A stretch of DNA of 64,000 nt from the NCBI RefSeq assembly GCF_014395225.1, contig NZ_CP060723.1:3534001-3598000 (forward strand). Reading direction: 5' to 3'. The translations under genes and the position numbers were made by a program. The notes beneath the pieces are model-generated. The model was not told the DNA's origin. It saw only the letters and a program-made list of their open reading frames with translations, and searched no databases. The DNA is from Pedobacter roseus (GTDB taxonomy: Bacteria; Bacteroidota; Bacteroidia; Sphingobacteriales; Sphingobacteriaceae). Of the stretch, positions 1 to 8,390 are shown piece after piece. Each line of letters opens with the position of its first letter. The stretch's first letter is position 1.

Positions 1-1
1 T

Positions 2-847
2 GGTAAGGAAGGAAAACGACCAGATTTCCTATCGAAAGGACTAAGCACAGCAGGTTTTTATACTTTCAGAAACGGATGGAGCAATGCCTCCACCATCATG
101 ATCTTAAAAGCAAGTCCTCCGGGAGAATTTCATGCGCAGCCCGATAATGGCACTTTCGAATTATGGGTAAATGGCAGAAACTTTACACCAGATGCAGGAT
201 GTTATGTGTATAGCGGTGATGAAGAGATAACCAAAAAGAGAAACTGGTATCGCCAAACCAGGGTACATAGCACCCTTACGTTAAATAACCAGAACATGGT
301 GATTACCAAAGCACAGCAAAACAAATGGGAAACGGGCAAGAATCTGGATGTATTAACCTACACCAATCCGAGTTATGCGGATTTAAGCCATCAGCGCAGC
401 GTGTTGTTTATTGATCAGAAATACTTCCTTATCATCGATGAGGCCATTGGAAAAGCCACCGGAAACCTTGGCGTACACTTTCAATTGAAAGAAGATAGCA
501 AACCGGTATTTGATAAAAGCAACAATAAGGTTTATACGACTTATAGTGATGGCAACAACTTATTAATCCAATCATTAAATGCTGAAAAGGTTAATCTTAA
601 TGAAGAAGAAGGCAAAGTTTCATATCTCTACAACCAGGAAATGCCCCGCCCGGCTTTTGTATTCGAAAAACCCAAAAGTGACATAAAAACGCAAAGTTTT
701 GTATCGATAGTTTATCCATTTGATGGAGATAAAGCTCCAGAAATTACAGTTAAAGAAAATGCCGGTAATCAATACGAAAAGGGCATAATCGATTTAACCT
801 TTACCATAAACGGTAAGAAAAGCATAGTTAAAACATCAATTAAATAA
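2..847 (+). CDS. Heparinase II/III-type polysaccharide lyase, C-terminal part (5' end outside window)
   Basis: The reading frame is open from base 2, so the gene starts upstream of the window; only about 280 C-terminal residues are visible. The segment HAQPDNGTFELWVNGRNF followed by GCYVYSGD matches, from memory, the beta-sandwich region of heparinase II/III-type lyases (PL12, heparin-sulfate lyase) of Pedobacter and Bacteroides. These enzymes cleave uronic-acid-containing polysaccharides by beta-elimination in the periplasm. The catalytic Tyr/His of the alpha-barrel would lie in the missing part, so activity cannot be judged. The gene is followed by a strong terminator and then by a second putative lyase and a fucosidase on the same strand, which fits an acidic-glycan utilization locus. 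An internal ATG at 98 is not a credible start because the family signature extends upstream of it. Confidence 0.82.
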   Translation, partial: GKEGKRPDFLSKGLSTAGFYTFRNGWSNASTIMILKASPPGEFHAQPDNGTFELWVNGRNFTPDAGCYVYSGDEEITKKRNWYRQTRVHSTLTLNNQNMVITKAQQNKWETGKNLDVLTYTNPSYADLSHQRSVLFIDQKYFLIIDEAIGKATGNLGVHFQLKEDSKPVFDKSNNKVYTTYSDGNNLLIQSLNAEKVNLNEEEGKVSYLYNQEMPRPAFVFEKPKSDIKTQSFVSIVYPFDGDKAPEITVKENAGNQYEKGIIDLTFTINGKKSIVKTSIK

Positions 848-850
848 TAA

Positions 851-884
851 AAAGCGGTAATGAATAAAACATTACCGCTTTTTT
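851..884 (+). terminator. Intrinsic terminator after the heparinase-type lyase
   Basis: A perfect 12-bp stem (AAAGCGGTAATG, 851-862, pairing with 870-881) has a 7-nt loop and runs into a T tract (879-884). It begins 3 bp after the stop codon, so the lyase transcript should end here and the downstream lipoprotein lyase needs its own promoter in 885-955. Confidence 0.85.
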
Positions 885-955
885 GCTTAACCAAAAACAG
901 TTTAACATGATACCATAAACAAAAACAACCATCAACTAACCAAAAAAAGAACCAC

Positions 956-2515
956 ATGAAAAAAAGATCACTTCACTTACAAAAATATTTGGCTATCGCC
1001 GTAATATTTTTGGCAGCCTCCTGCAGTAAAGTTCAAAATGGCCTGACCAGCCAAACGGAAAACCAAAATTTCACCATATCAAAAATGGGTACCGGACCAC
1101 AATCCGGGCTTAACTATGGCGATACGATTTTAAATGTCACTTACGAAGATGGCACCACGAATTCTGGTATTACAGGCATAAATCCGAGCAATGCCACAGC
1201 AACAGATGCTGTTTATGTCGTATCGCCGGGGAATATCTCCCCAAATCATGCCATTGCACACAAAGTGGTTTATGGCGATTCGGGTTATAATTCTGATGGT
1301 AACTGGAGGAGTGAAAGCGATGCCCAACAGATTATCCCTGCACGTTATTTCCCGGGCGATGAACGCCGTTACGAGTTCAGTGTATTATTAAAAGACTGGC
1401 CGGTTTGGAATCAGGGCGATCCAACCAACGAAAGTAATCTTTTTCAGTTAAAGGTATCGGGTGGTGAGAATGTTCCATTGATGATACGCACGCAAAGAAA
1501 CGCGGTTAGGATCAGGTATCAGGACGTATCTACAAAAGATATCATTAGCAACCTCCAGCCTTACGTAAACCAATGGATCCAGTTTAGAATAGATGTACTC
1601 TGGGCCACTACCAATACTGGTTATATGAGAACTTACATGAAGTTACCTGGGCAAAGCAATTATGTTCTGGTGGATGAAAAAACAAACTATTCTACCTTTA
1701 CGGGTAATGTTAGCGACGGAAACCTCGGCTATATTAAATGGGGATTATATGTTGTGCCACCAAACAGCACCCGAATCGCATACCACGACGACATCAGGAT
1801 CATTAATCTTAACCAGGCACCAACTACAACCGGCCTGATATGGGGAAATAGCGTGCCTGACGCTAATCCGGCTTACCTGGATGGTACTTATACCATTGCA
1901 TCAAACTTAACCAATCCTGCAGCTTACAACAATAGCAGTAACATTTATATTCATCCTAACATCAAATACCAGGCGGCACAAAATATTGTATATGTTAACA
2001 GTGCAAGTCCGGCACCAAACCCTGGTGATAACGTAATAGGTACCCCAAGATCTGATTTTTCACGTTCAACATTAGCAGCAGCAGGTATATCAAACGGTGC
2101 ACCTGGCCCAGGCGGGCGGTATCTGGTGGGCGGCTGGATAAATGCAACATCAGCAACAACACCTTCAGCACTCGATCCAACAGAGTACTACGAATTTTAT
2201 ATGGAGCCTAAAAGTGGTTATTATTTTAATTTCAGTGATGTAAAATTCACCGTATTAAGGGGAGGTGCCACACATCCCAACACCTTTGTACTGCGCTCCA
2301 GTATCGATAATTTTGCCACCAATATTGCTGCTCCTGTTACCATAAGCGGCACTACAGCGCCAACCCCAATATCATTCAATGCATCGGCGCTTAGCAATAT
2401 CACTACCCCGGTTACCTTTAGATTATATGCTTATGGTGCAACTGCAACCAGCGGCAATACCACTGTCGGACTTAACGATTTCCAGGTGTATGGCCAGGTA
2501 TTACCTAATCCTTAA
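956..2515 (+). CDS. Lipoprotein, heparin lyase I-like polysaccharide lyase with C-terminal beta-sandwich domain
   Basis: This is a 519-aa protein with a lipoprotein signal (AVIFLAASCSK, Cys23 as lipidation site), so it is probably anchored to a membrane and surface or periplasmic. Residues ~115-285 resemble the concanavalin-like jelly roll of the heparin-lyase-I/glucuronan-lyase group (PF14099 type): an early RSE, then RRYEFSVLLKDWP, then the strand pair YIKWGLYVVPP and RIAYHDDIRII at the end of the fold. Residues ~330-519 form a separate domain with repeated beta-strand character (GGRYLVGGWINA, YYEFYMEPKSGYYF), typical of Bacteroidota accessory modules. The likely role is cleavage or binding of an acidic polysaccharide alongside the lyase upstream. 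The lyase assignment rests on fold-level similarity only; a glycan-binding lipoprotein is an alternative. Confidence 0.6.
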   Translation: MKKRSLHLQKYLAIAVIFLAASCSKVQNGLTSQTENQNFTISKMGTGPQSGLNYGDTILNVTYEDGTTNSGITGINPSNATATDAVYVVSPGNISPNHAIAHKVVYGDSGYNSDGNWRSESDAQQIIPARYFPGDERRYEFSVLLKDWPVWNQGDPTNESNLFQLKVSGGENVPLMIRTQRNAVRIRYQDVSTKDIISNLQPYVNQWIQFRIDVLWATTNTGYMRTYMKLPGQSNYVLVDEKTNYSTFTGNVSDGNLGYIKWGLYVVPPNSTRIAYHDDIRIINLNQAPTTTGLIWGNSVPDANPAYLDGTYTIASNLTNPAAYNNSSNIYIHPNIKYQAAQNIVYVNSASPAPNPGDNVIGTPRSDFSRSTLAAAGISNGAPGPGGRYLVGGWINATSATTPSALDPTEYYEFYMEPKSGYYFNFSDVKFTVLRGGATHPNTFVLRSSIDNFATNIAAPVTISGTTAPTPISFNASALSNITTPVTFRLYAYGATATSGNTTVGLNDFQVYGQVLPNP

Positions 2516-2574
2516 CTAAATAACAATTAACCCGCAGTGGCATAATATTGTGCTGCTGCTTGTTCCTAAACATC

Positions 2575-3936
2575 ATGAACAAAAAAATAATCTTTTTCTT
2601 TTTTATTTTCTGTACCGTTTTCAATACTATAAAAACATATTCGCAAAGCAATAAAATGCAATGGTGGCAAGATGGCAAATTTGGTCTTTTTTTACATTGG
2701 GGTCTATATTCTGTTGGGGAATGGAATGGCAAACCCCAAAAAGGTAACGAGCACTTTATGTTTTACGAAAAAATACCTCTCGCAACTTATGCTAAAATTG
2801 GTGAAGAGCTTAGCTTTAAAGAGTATAATGCCGATTTTTGGGTAAAAAACGCAAAAGATGCGGGGATGAAATATGTGGTGATCACGGCTAAGCATCACGA
2901 TGGGTTTGCCATGTACAATTCGCCCAGCAATGATTTCAACATCGTTAAAAAAACGGCCTTTGCCAGAGATCCAATGCCTGATTTGGCAAAAGCCTGTAAA
3001 AAATATGGTCTGAAACTTTGCTTTTACTATTCGCTGGGAAGAGATTGGGAAAGCAAAGATGCCAATTGGGCACGTGCAGGCTCAAAAGCCGGCAACGATT
3101 GGGACTTTCCTGATACCTCAAAAAAAGATAACAACAGCTACATAGAAAAAAAAGTAAAACCACAGCTTAAAGAACTGTTAACACAATACGGCCCAATAGG
3201 CATTATCTGGTTTGATACACCCGAGGGAACCACACGAGCGCAAAGCGAAGGCTTGCGAAAATTCATCTTAGCCATACAACCAAATTGCATTATTAATGCC
3301 CGAATTGGCAATGGAATGGGCGATTATTCGGTATCAGAACAAAAAATTGAGAGCAACGCCATATTAAAGCCCTGGGAATCGTGTATTACCATGAGTGGTA
3401 AATGGGGTTTTAGTAAGTTTGATAAAAACTGGAAAAGCCCCGAGCTATTGGTAAGGCATTTGGTAGAAATAGTTTGTAAAGGTGGCAACCTGCTTTTAAA
3501 CGTTGGGCCTAACAATTTGGGGAACTTACCTGAGCTAGCTATAAGCAATTTACAGGAAATTGGTAACTGGATGAAGCTAAACGGAGAAGCCATTTATGGC
3601 ACTACCCCTTTTACTACAACTAGTGAATATACCATTTCAGCGACAATGGCAAAGGAAACAATGGGACAGTCAAACAATGACAATACCTCAAAAAAAATAA
3701 ATGCAGATTTATATTTTAACAAAAAGGGTAACAATATTTATGTATTTGCCCGAAGCTGGGATAAACCCGTAATAACTTCTGCGGTATTGGGCCAAATTAA
3801 AAACATTAAAAATATCACCTTATTAGAAAACAATAAAGCCGTTAAGTGGATAACTGAAAATGGCATATTAACAATTGAAATACCAAAACTGGCCAATAAA
3901 ACCGTACCTATTCTTGTTTTTAAAATAACACGATAA
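2575..3936 (+). CDS. Alpha-L-fucosidase, GH29
   Basis: A 453-aa secreted enzyme (signal peptide MNKKIIFFFFIFCTVFNTI... ending near YSQS). The ATG at 2575 was chosen over an upstream TTG because it gives a clean signal peptide. GH29 hallmarks are in order: KFGLFLHWGLYSV (~36-48), KYVVITAKHHDGFAMY (~99-114) and IGIIWFDTPEG (~208-218), in which the Asp of WFD (about residue 214) is the expected nucleophile of this retaining family. Family members release terminal L-fucose from glycans. The gene follows the lipoprotein lyase by 59 bp on the same strand, suggesting co-transcription and a fucose-decorated substrate. The C-terminal ~110 residues are a beta-sandwich rich in Asn/Lys. Length fits the family; no catalytic defect was seen. 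Confidence 0.9.
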   Translation: MNKKIIFFFFIFCTVFNTIKTYSQSNKMQWWQDGKFGLFLHWGLYSVGEWNGKPQKGNEHFMFYEKIPLATYAKIGEELSFKEYNADFWVKNAKDAGMKYVVITAKHHDGFAMYNSPSNDFNIVKKTAFARDPMPDLAKACKKYGLKLCFYYSLGRDWESKDANWARAGSKAGNDWDFPDTSKKDNNSYIEKKVKPQLKELLTQYGPIGIIWFDTPEGTTRAQSEGLRKFILAIQPNCIINARIGNGMGDYSVSEQKIESNAILKPWESCITMSGKWGFSKFDKNWKSPELLVRHLVEIVCKGGNLLLNVGPNNLGNLPELAISNLQEIGNWMKLNGEAIYGTTPFTTTSEYTISATMAKETMGQSNNDNTSKKINADLYFNKKGNNIYVFARSWDKPVITSAVLGQIKNIKNITLLENNKAVKWITENGILTIEIPKLANKTVPILVFKITR

Positions 3937-4076
3937 TAGTTGAGCCCAGATAATTTTTATTATCGATTGTTACTAAATCACTAGAAACAGCATCCTGAAA
4001 CTGATAAGACTGAATCAAAAAAGTGATTCTCGACGAATTTAGTCCTGTTTTAAGATTAAACAATATGCGCTAAATA

Positions 4077-4119
4077 ACAGATCGGATAGTGAATAGATAT
4101 CATTATCCGATCTGTTTTA
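4077..4119. terminator. Bidirectional terminator between convergent genes
   Basis: A perfect 12-bp inverted repeat (ACAGATCGGATA, 4077-4088, with 4104-4115) has a 15-nt loop. On the plus strand it runs into a T-rich tail. It lies between the stop codons of the convergent fucosidase (3936) and zincin-like gene (4130), so it can serve both. Confidence 0.75.
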
Positions 4120-4129
4120 TTTCTGTTTA

Positions 4130-5449
4130 TTAAAACCTCTGATATAAATCGGTTCCTGTTAATTTAATCTGATAAGGCCATTTGCTTATTAAATCGAGCT
4201 TTTTAGCCAGTTTAACATGCACGGTTGGCGCACCACTTACCACAAGCCATAAATAAGCTGTTTGAGCAGGAACTTTAAAAGTATATGATCCTTGCTTTTC
4301 ATGATAAACCTGACCATACACACGTTCACCGTTTTCTTTAACGGCTAAAAACCCATATCGCCAACCAGCATTTTCAGGATTGAGATACACATAACCTTCA
4401 GCATCTATTAAGCCTTTAAAATCAAGTTTAACAGATGCTTGCGTGGGCACTTTAAGCCTGATTCCATTGTAGCCATAATTTTGCGGGCAGTTCTTCGGGC
4501 TGATGGCATACCAGCCATTTTCTGCCGGCTTAAACATCGTTTGATGCTGATTTGCGTATTTACTGGCCACCTCGCGGACGCGGTCTAAATCCCAGGTAAT
4601 AAACTTTCGTGAGGCATCAAAAACTTCATCATTAAACTCATCCTGATCAATATGCGTTATACGTTTGTAAGCCATAACAGGGTCTTCATCAGGATTAAGG
4701 TTATTGAGTAATTTCCCATAAAACTCCAATCCATGTTTTTGCGACCAGTATTCCAACAAGAATGGCGAGTGGTATTGGTTGTCGGGATGAAGAAAAGCCA
4801 GGTTGGTCTGTTTTAAAAATGCCGTTAAATGGAAGTTTTCAAAATCTAACCAGTTAGGGTAAACCTGCCATAATAAGTATTGACTTCCCATTTCATTTAT
4901 CGGTCCGCTAAAAGAAGTACCCCTGTCGCAACCGGCCATAAACTGAAATGAATGCCCTAATTCGTGCGCCAAAACACCGTAAGGATACCGATGTACGCGA
5001 ACTGCGGGCGTCCATAAAATGGCTACACTATCTTTTCCCCATCCATACGCAGTGCCTTCATTGCCACCATAAATAAAAACTAGTGCCTTATAGCGGTCGG
5101 AAACCGAATGGCCTTTTTTTAGCACCTTTAATTTATTGATATAATAATTGTAAAAACGTTCGGTTTCTGCAAGCGACCTTTTCACATCAAAACGTTTGGC
5201 TGTATCTGCATTTTGCATGGGATCATCTCCGAGTTCCTTTGACCAAAAGATCACCACATTAGCTGACTCTACCCTACGTTTGTTGCTAAAAACACTTTCA
5301 TTATCTTCAAAGTTATTATTTTCAGGAACCTTGTCTACGTTTTTAGGAATGAATACTTTTTTAGTCGCTTCCTTTTGTTGTGCTGCTACAATAAATGGGA
5401 ACGTCAGCAATACCAACACAATGATTATCTGTTTAAGTTTGCTTATCAT
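4130..5449 (-). CDS. Secreted zincin-like protein (DUF6055-type, HELGH motif)
   Basis: A 439-aa protein with signal peptide MISKLKQIIIVLVLLTFPF...AQQ. This ATG was chosen because the longer frame to 5503 would overlap the upstream gene by 41 nt and bury the signal peptide. A zinc-protease-like motif AHELGH (His162, Glu163, His166) is followed about 20 residues later by INEMG, whose Glu could be a third ligand as in gluzincins. The body resembles DUF6055-type proteins known next to Bacteroidota glycan genes; I recognise no characterised homologue. The C-terminal ~100 residues form a carbohydrate-binding-like beta domain (GYVYLNPENAGWRYGF, AYLWLVVSGAP). It sits 13 bp downstream of a phosphodiesterase in the same operon direction, so a joint role is likely. 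Substrate is unknown; peptidase activity is inferred from the motif only. Confidence 0.65.
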   Translation of the reverse strand: MISKLKQIIIVLVLLTFPFIVAAQQKEATKKVFIPKNVDKVPENNNFEDNESVFSNKRRVESANVVIFWSKELGDDPMQNADTAKRFDVKRSLAETERFYNYYINKLKVLKKGHSVSDRYKALVFIYGGNEGTAYGWGKDSVAILWTPAVRVHRYPYGVLAHELGHSFQFMAGCDRGTSFSGPINEMGSQYLLWQVYPNWLDFENFHLTAFLKQTNLAFLHPDNQYHSPFLLEYWSQKHGLEFYGKLLNNLNPDEDPVMAYKRITHIDQDEFNDEVFDASRKFITWDLDRVREVASKYANQHQTMFKPAENGWYAISPKNCPQNYGYNGIRLKVPTQASVKLDFKGLIDAEGYVYLNPENAGWRYGFLAVKENGERVYGQVYHEKQGSYTFKVPAQTAYLWLVVSGAPTVHVKLAKKLDLISKWPYQIKLTGTDLYQRF

Positions 5450-5462
5450 TTGTGATAAATGA

Positions 5463-6362
5463 TTACTTAAATACATTTTTCGGTACTGTTCCCGTCCATG
5501 CATCCGGCAATTTAGTTAAACCAAAAATTTTCGCTAATACAAAACTTGTATTTTTATTGCTGTTAAAAGAGGTAATTAAGCCCCCTTTCTTAATCTGTGG
5601 ACCTGTAATGGCCCAGGGCACCTGCATTTCTGCCATCGATATGCCACCATGGCCTTTGTTTATCCCTCCGTGATCGGTAATCAACAGGATATGCATATCC
5701 TTATAAATTCCATCTGCTTTTAATTTTTCAATTAATGCGCCTATTGCAACATCTGCCTGCTCAATTGCTGTAATGTATTCGGGAGTCATCCATCCAAAAC
5801 CATGGCCGGCATGATCGGTGTGCACACTGTATAAAAAGGTAAGTGTAGGGTTTTGCTTGTTTTTTACCATAAAATCGAAAGCTTTCTGGTAATTATCTTT
5901 GTATTCGTCTTTTTCTTCGAACGATACCTCATCAAGATACTTTTTATTGATGGGGTTGATCAGTTCTTTCCAGTTGTAATAATAAGCTGTTTTAGCGGAA
6001 GGTATGGTTTCTTTCAATACTTTAAATATTGAGGGATAATAACCATCCTGATCGGTTTCTAATGGCTGTAAAGTGTGTTTTTCAAGTGTCCAGTCATTAG
6101 CTGTGATACCATGTTCTTCAGGACCCGAACCTGTTAAGTGGCTGGTCCAGTTGGGTAAAGTAACCGATGGCATTACCGGCCTGGTAGTTAAAGAAAGTAC
6201 ACCATCGGCAAATAACTTATCCAGATTAGGATGTTTTGCCGTTTTATAACCTTCTGCACTAAATCCGTCAAGCCCTAGAATTAACACATGTGCTTTACGC
6301 TGAGCGGTGGCCGAAAATGACAGTAAGGATAACACCATCATTTTTAAAAAAAACTTTTTCAT
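5463..6362 (-). CDS. Type I phosphodiesterase / nucleotide pyrophosphatase family protein
   Basis: A 299-aa exported protein (signal MKKFFLKMMVLSLLSFSATAQ). It carries the alkaline-phosphatase-superfamily metal sites: LILGLDGFS (Asp32), PSVTLPNWTSHLTG with the expected nucleophile Thr68 followed by Asn71, then HTDHAGHGFG and ITDHGG for the second metal. Enzymes of this family hydrolyse phosphodiesters or pyrophosphates and act in the periplasm. It heads a two-gene unit with the zincin-like gene 13 bp downstream and lies 395 bp after susD of the same locus. A role in removing phospho-substituents from the imported glycan is possible but inferred. At 299 aa it is short for an NPP but contains all visible metal motifs. 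Confidence 0.82.
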   Translation of the reverse strand: MKKFFLKMMVLSLLSFSATAQRKAHVLILGLDGFSAEGYKTAKHPNLDKLFADGVLSLTTRPVMPSVTLPNWTSHLTGSGPEEHGITANDWTLEKHTLQPLETDQDGYYPSIFKVLKETIPSAKTAYYYNWKELINPINKKYLDEVSFEEKDEYKDNYQKAFDFMVKNKQNPTLTFLYSVHTDHAGHGFGWMTPEYITAIEQADVAIGALIEKLKADGIYKDMHILLITDHGGINKGHGGISMAEMQVPWAITGPQIKKGGLITSFNSNKNTSFVLAKIFGLTKLPDAWTGTVPKNVFK

Positions 6363-6512
6363 AAATAAATATATAATTAATTGGGTTGATTAAATTAAAA
6401 TGGATTTTAGTAAACAAAGTTTAATATTTGTAAAATAAAGATAAGTTATTGTAAACTCAAAATATTGTTTCAGCATTGGGCATAAATTATAGGCAGAGTA
6501 TAGAGCCGGATC

Positions 6513-6617
6513 GTCATTTCGACCGCAGTGGAGAAATCTTTTAACATAGTTTAAAAGATTTCTCACCTGACTCAACGTCGAGACTGCGCTTTATCCGAGA
6601 GCTATCGGATCGAAATG
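6513..6617. repeat. Nested palindromic intergenic repeat (GTCAT-bounded class)
   Basis: The outer arms CATTTCGA (6515-6522) and TCGAAATG (6610-6617) enclose a perfect 14-bp stem GAGAAATCTTTTAA (6531-6544) with its complement at 6551-6564, plus a small TCCGA/TCGGA stem near 6594-6609. Its left end starts GTCAT, like the other repeat units in this window. It is non-coding and of REP/MITE type. Confidence 0.7.
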
Positions 6618-6700
6618 GCTACCGATTTTTAGCATCTGCCATTGATAAATGATTGGACCCCTCTAAATATTCACCGAAGATAATTTTAAAGCTTATTGCA

Positions 6701-6729
6701 TTAAGATTCCCGCCTGCGCGGGAATGACG
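6701..6729. repeat. Short palindromic repeat, ATTCCCGC/GCGGGAAT class
   Basis: An 8-bp stem ATTCCCGC (6706-6713) pairs with GCGGGAAT (6718-6725) and ends in GACG. The whole 29-bp unit is identical to 59791-59819, and a one-mismatch inverted copy lies at 48502-48528. Confidence 0.8.
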
Positions 6730-6757
6730 CCCAATTATTTAAATCTGTAATTGAGAA

Positions 6758-8380
6758 CTAATAATTCGGATTTTGAACAAGCTTTACTTTATCCAGTTCG
6801 TATTTTGGAATTGGAAACAAATAGTGTTTAGTCGCATCAAATTTGCGTGTTTCAACCAGCAAGCTGTAGTCGTAGGTAAATGATCCGTTTGCATTTTTGA
6901 TCACATTAACCCCCATGGCATTTTTGTTATCGGTGATTTCGGCAATTTTCCACCGGCGTACATCAAAGAAACGGTGCCCCTCTAAACAAAGTTCTACTTC
7001 TCTTTCATGGCGGATTTTATCGCGTAAATCAGTACCGGTGGCCACAACCGCAGGCATATTTACCCCTGTTCTCTGGCGTATTTTATTGAGCCAAATTACA
7101 GCCTCGCCATCATTACCAGCACCATTTAAAGCTTCAGCATAATTTAAATAAATCTCTGATAAACGAAAAATGATAAAAGGCGTTTTACTTTCTCCTTCAA
7201 TGGCCTCGTTATGTGTTTCATCATTATATTTTCTCCAGTTATAACAGGTGTTGCTTGCGTTTCCGGCATTAACTGGCGCCGTTCTACTGTCGGCACCTTT
7301 ATCATAATAAGCAAGAGTTCTGCCTTTAAATTGTGCGCCGTTATACAATATATTGGCATAAAACCTTGGATCGCGATCGATATACGGGTTTTGATCGTTA
7401 TAACCCGAGCCTGTTTCTGTAATCATTTTTCCATTTTTCATTTCAAACTGATCTACAATATGTTGCGTAGGAATATAAGCCGAATAACCGTTTGAGCCAC
7501 ATGGACTAAAAAAGGTATCAGAATAAGCATTTGTTTTAATCGGATCAATATGGTAACCAATAATTACCTCAGGCAGATCGGGCTGAATAAAAAGGTTATG
7601 GTAATCGCCCTGATATAAAACATATTGATTCATATCAATTACTGCTTTTGCAGCATCTGCAGCAGCTTTCCATTTGGCCTGATCATTATTGGTATTCCAA
7701 AGCGGACTTGCCGCATATAACAACGTTCGCGATTTTAGTGCAAGGGCGGCTCCCTTTGTTGCACGGCCTAAATCAAGGTTGGCCGAATAACTTAAAGGCA
7801 ACAAAGGTGCAGCTTTGTCCAGTTCGTCTACAACAAACCTGATCACCTCCTCGTAACTGGCCCTTTTTTCTACAAAGTTTTGATCGGTAGCATTATATAC
7901 TTTGGTAATTAAAGGTACGCCCCCATACTTTGATGCCAGATCGAAATAGCAATAAGCCCTTAAAAAAGTAGCCTCGCCTTTTAACCTGTTTTTCTTTGCC
8001 TGATCGCCAGGTACTGATTCGATTTTACTGAAAAACACATTCAGTTCTCTAATGTAATTGTAATCAACCGTCCAGCTATCTAATGCCAAAACATCTGGCG
8101 AAAGTTGACCTGTGGTGATGCGGTTAACGTTTTCGTAAAGAAACTTGGCATAAGTTTCGTCTGATGCTGCTGCATAGCCTAAATGGCTTGGCACACCGCT
8201 ATACATATAAAAGTGTGGTAATACCACATATTTTTCATTTACAAATTTTTCAACCAGACTCACATCATTCCATAAGGTTTCGTCACTGATTAAATTAAGC
8301 GGTTTAGAGTCTAGTAAATCTTTTTTACAGGAAACCAGTCCCATAAAAGATAAAGCAATAATTATATTTTTAAATTTCAT
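6758..8380 (-). CDS. SusD/RagB-type outer-membrane glycan-binding lipoprotein (PUL 1)
   Basis: A 540-aa lipoprotein (SFMGLVSCKKDLL, Cys19) with the SusD order of features: N-terminal YNYIRELNVFFSKIES, then RLKGEATFLRAYCYFDLASKYGGVPL (TPR-like helices), a long loop region, and the C-terminal PFIIFRLSEIYLNYAEALNGAG and REVELCLEGHRFFDVRRWK block. SusD proteins cap the SusC pore at the cell surface and bind the oligosaccharide. The gene starts 10 bp after the susC stop, so the two are one transcript, and length matches the family. The ligand cannot be read from sequence, but the surrounding lyases, fucosidase, galactosidase and sulfatase point to a charged, branched glycan. Confidence 0.95.
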   Translation of the reverse strand: MKFKNIIIALSFMGLVSCKKDLLDSKPLNLISDETLWNDVSLVEKFVNEKYVVLPHFYMYSGVPSHLGYAAASDETYAKFLYENVNRITTGQLSPDVLALDSWTVDYNYIRELNVFFSKIESVPGDQAKKNRLKGEATFLRAYCYFDLASKYGGVPLITKVYNATDQNFVEKRASYEEVIRFVVDELDKAAPLLPLSYSANLDLGRATKGAALALKSRTLLYAASPLWNTNNDQAKWKAAADAAKAVIDMNQYVLYQGDYHNLFIQPDLPEVIIGYHIDPIKTNAYSDTFFSPCGSNGYSAYIPTQHIVDQFEMKNGKMITETGSGYNDQNPYIDRDPRFYANILYNGAQFKGRTLAYYDKGADSRTAPVNAGNASNTCYNWRKYNDETHNEAIEGESKTPFIIFRLSEIYLNYAEALNGAGNDGEAVIWLNKIRQRTGVNMPAVVATGTDLRDKIRHEREVELCLEGHRFFDVRRWKIAEITDNKNAMGVNVIKNANGSFTYDYSLLVETRKFDATKHYLFPIPKYELDKVKLVQNPNY

Positions 8381-8390
8381 AAAATCTTAT

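Larger units (their letters stand above)
6363..6757. other. 395-bp intergenic region with palindromic repeats
   Basis: There is no gene between the phosphodiesterase and susD. The region holds two palindromic repeat units (6513-6617 and 6701-6729, annotated separately) and otherwise A/T-rich DNA. Any promoter for the phosphodiesterase/zincin pair should lie here near 6363-6470. Confidence 0.7.

Noticed and set aside
5450..5503. N-terminal extension of the zincin-like protein
   Set aside because: It would overlap the phosphodiesterase gene by 41 nt and bury a normal signal peptide.
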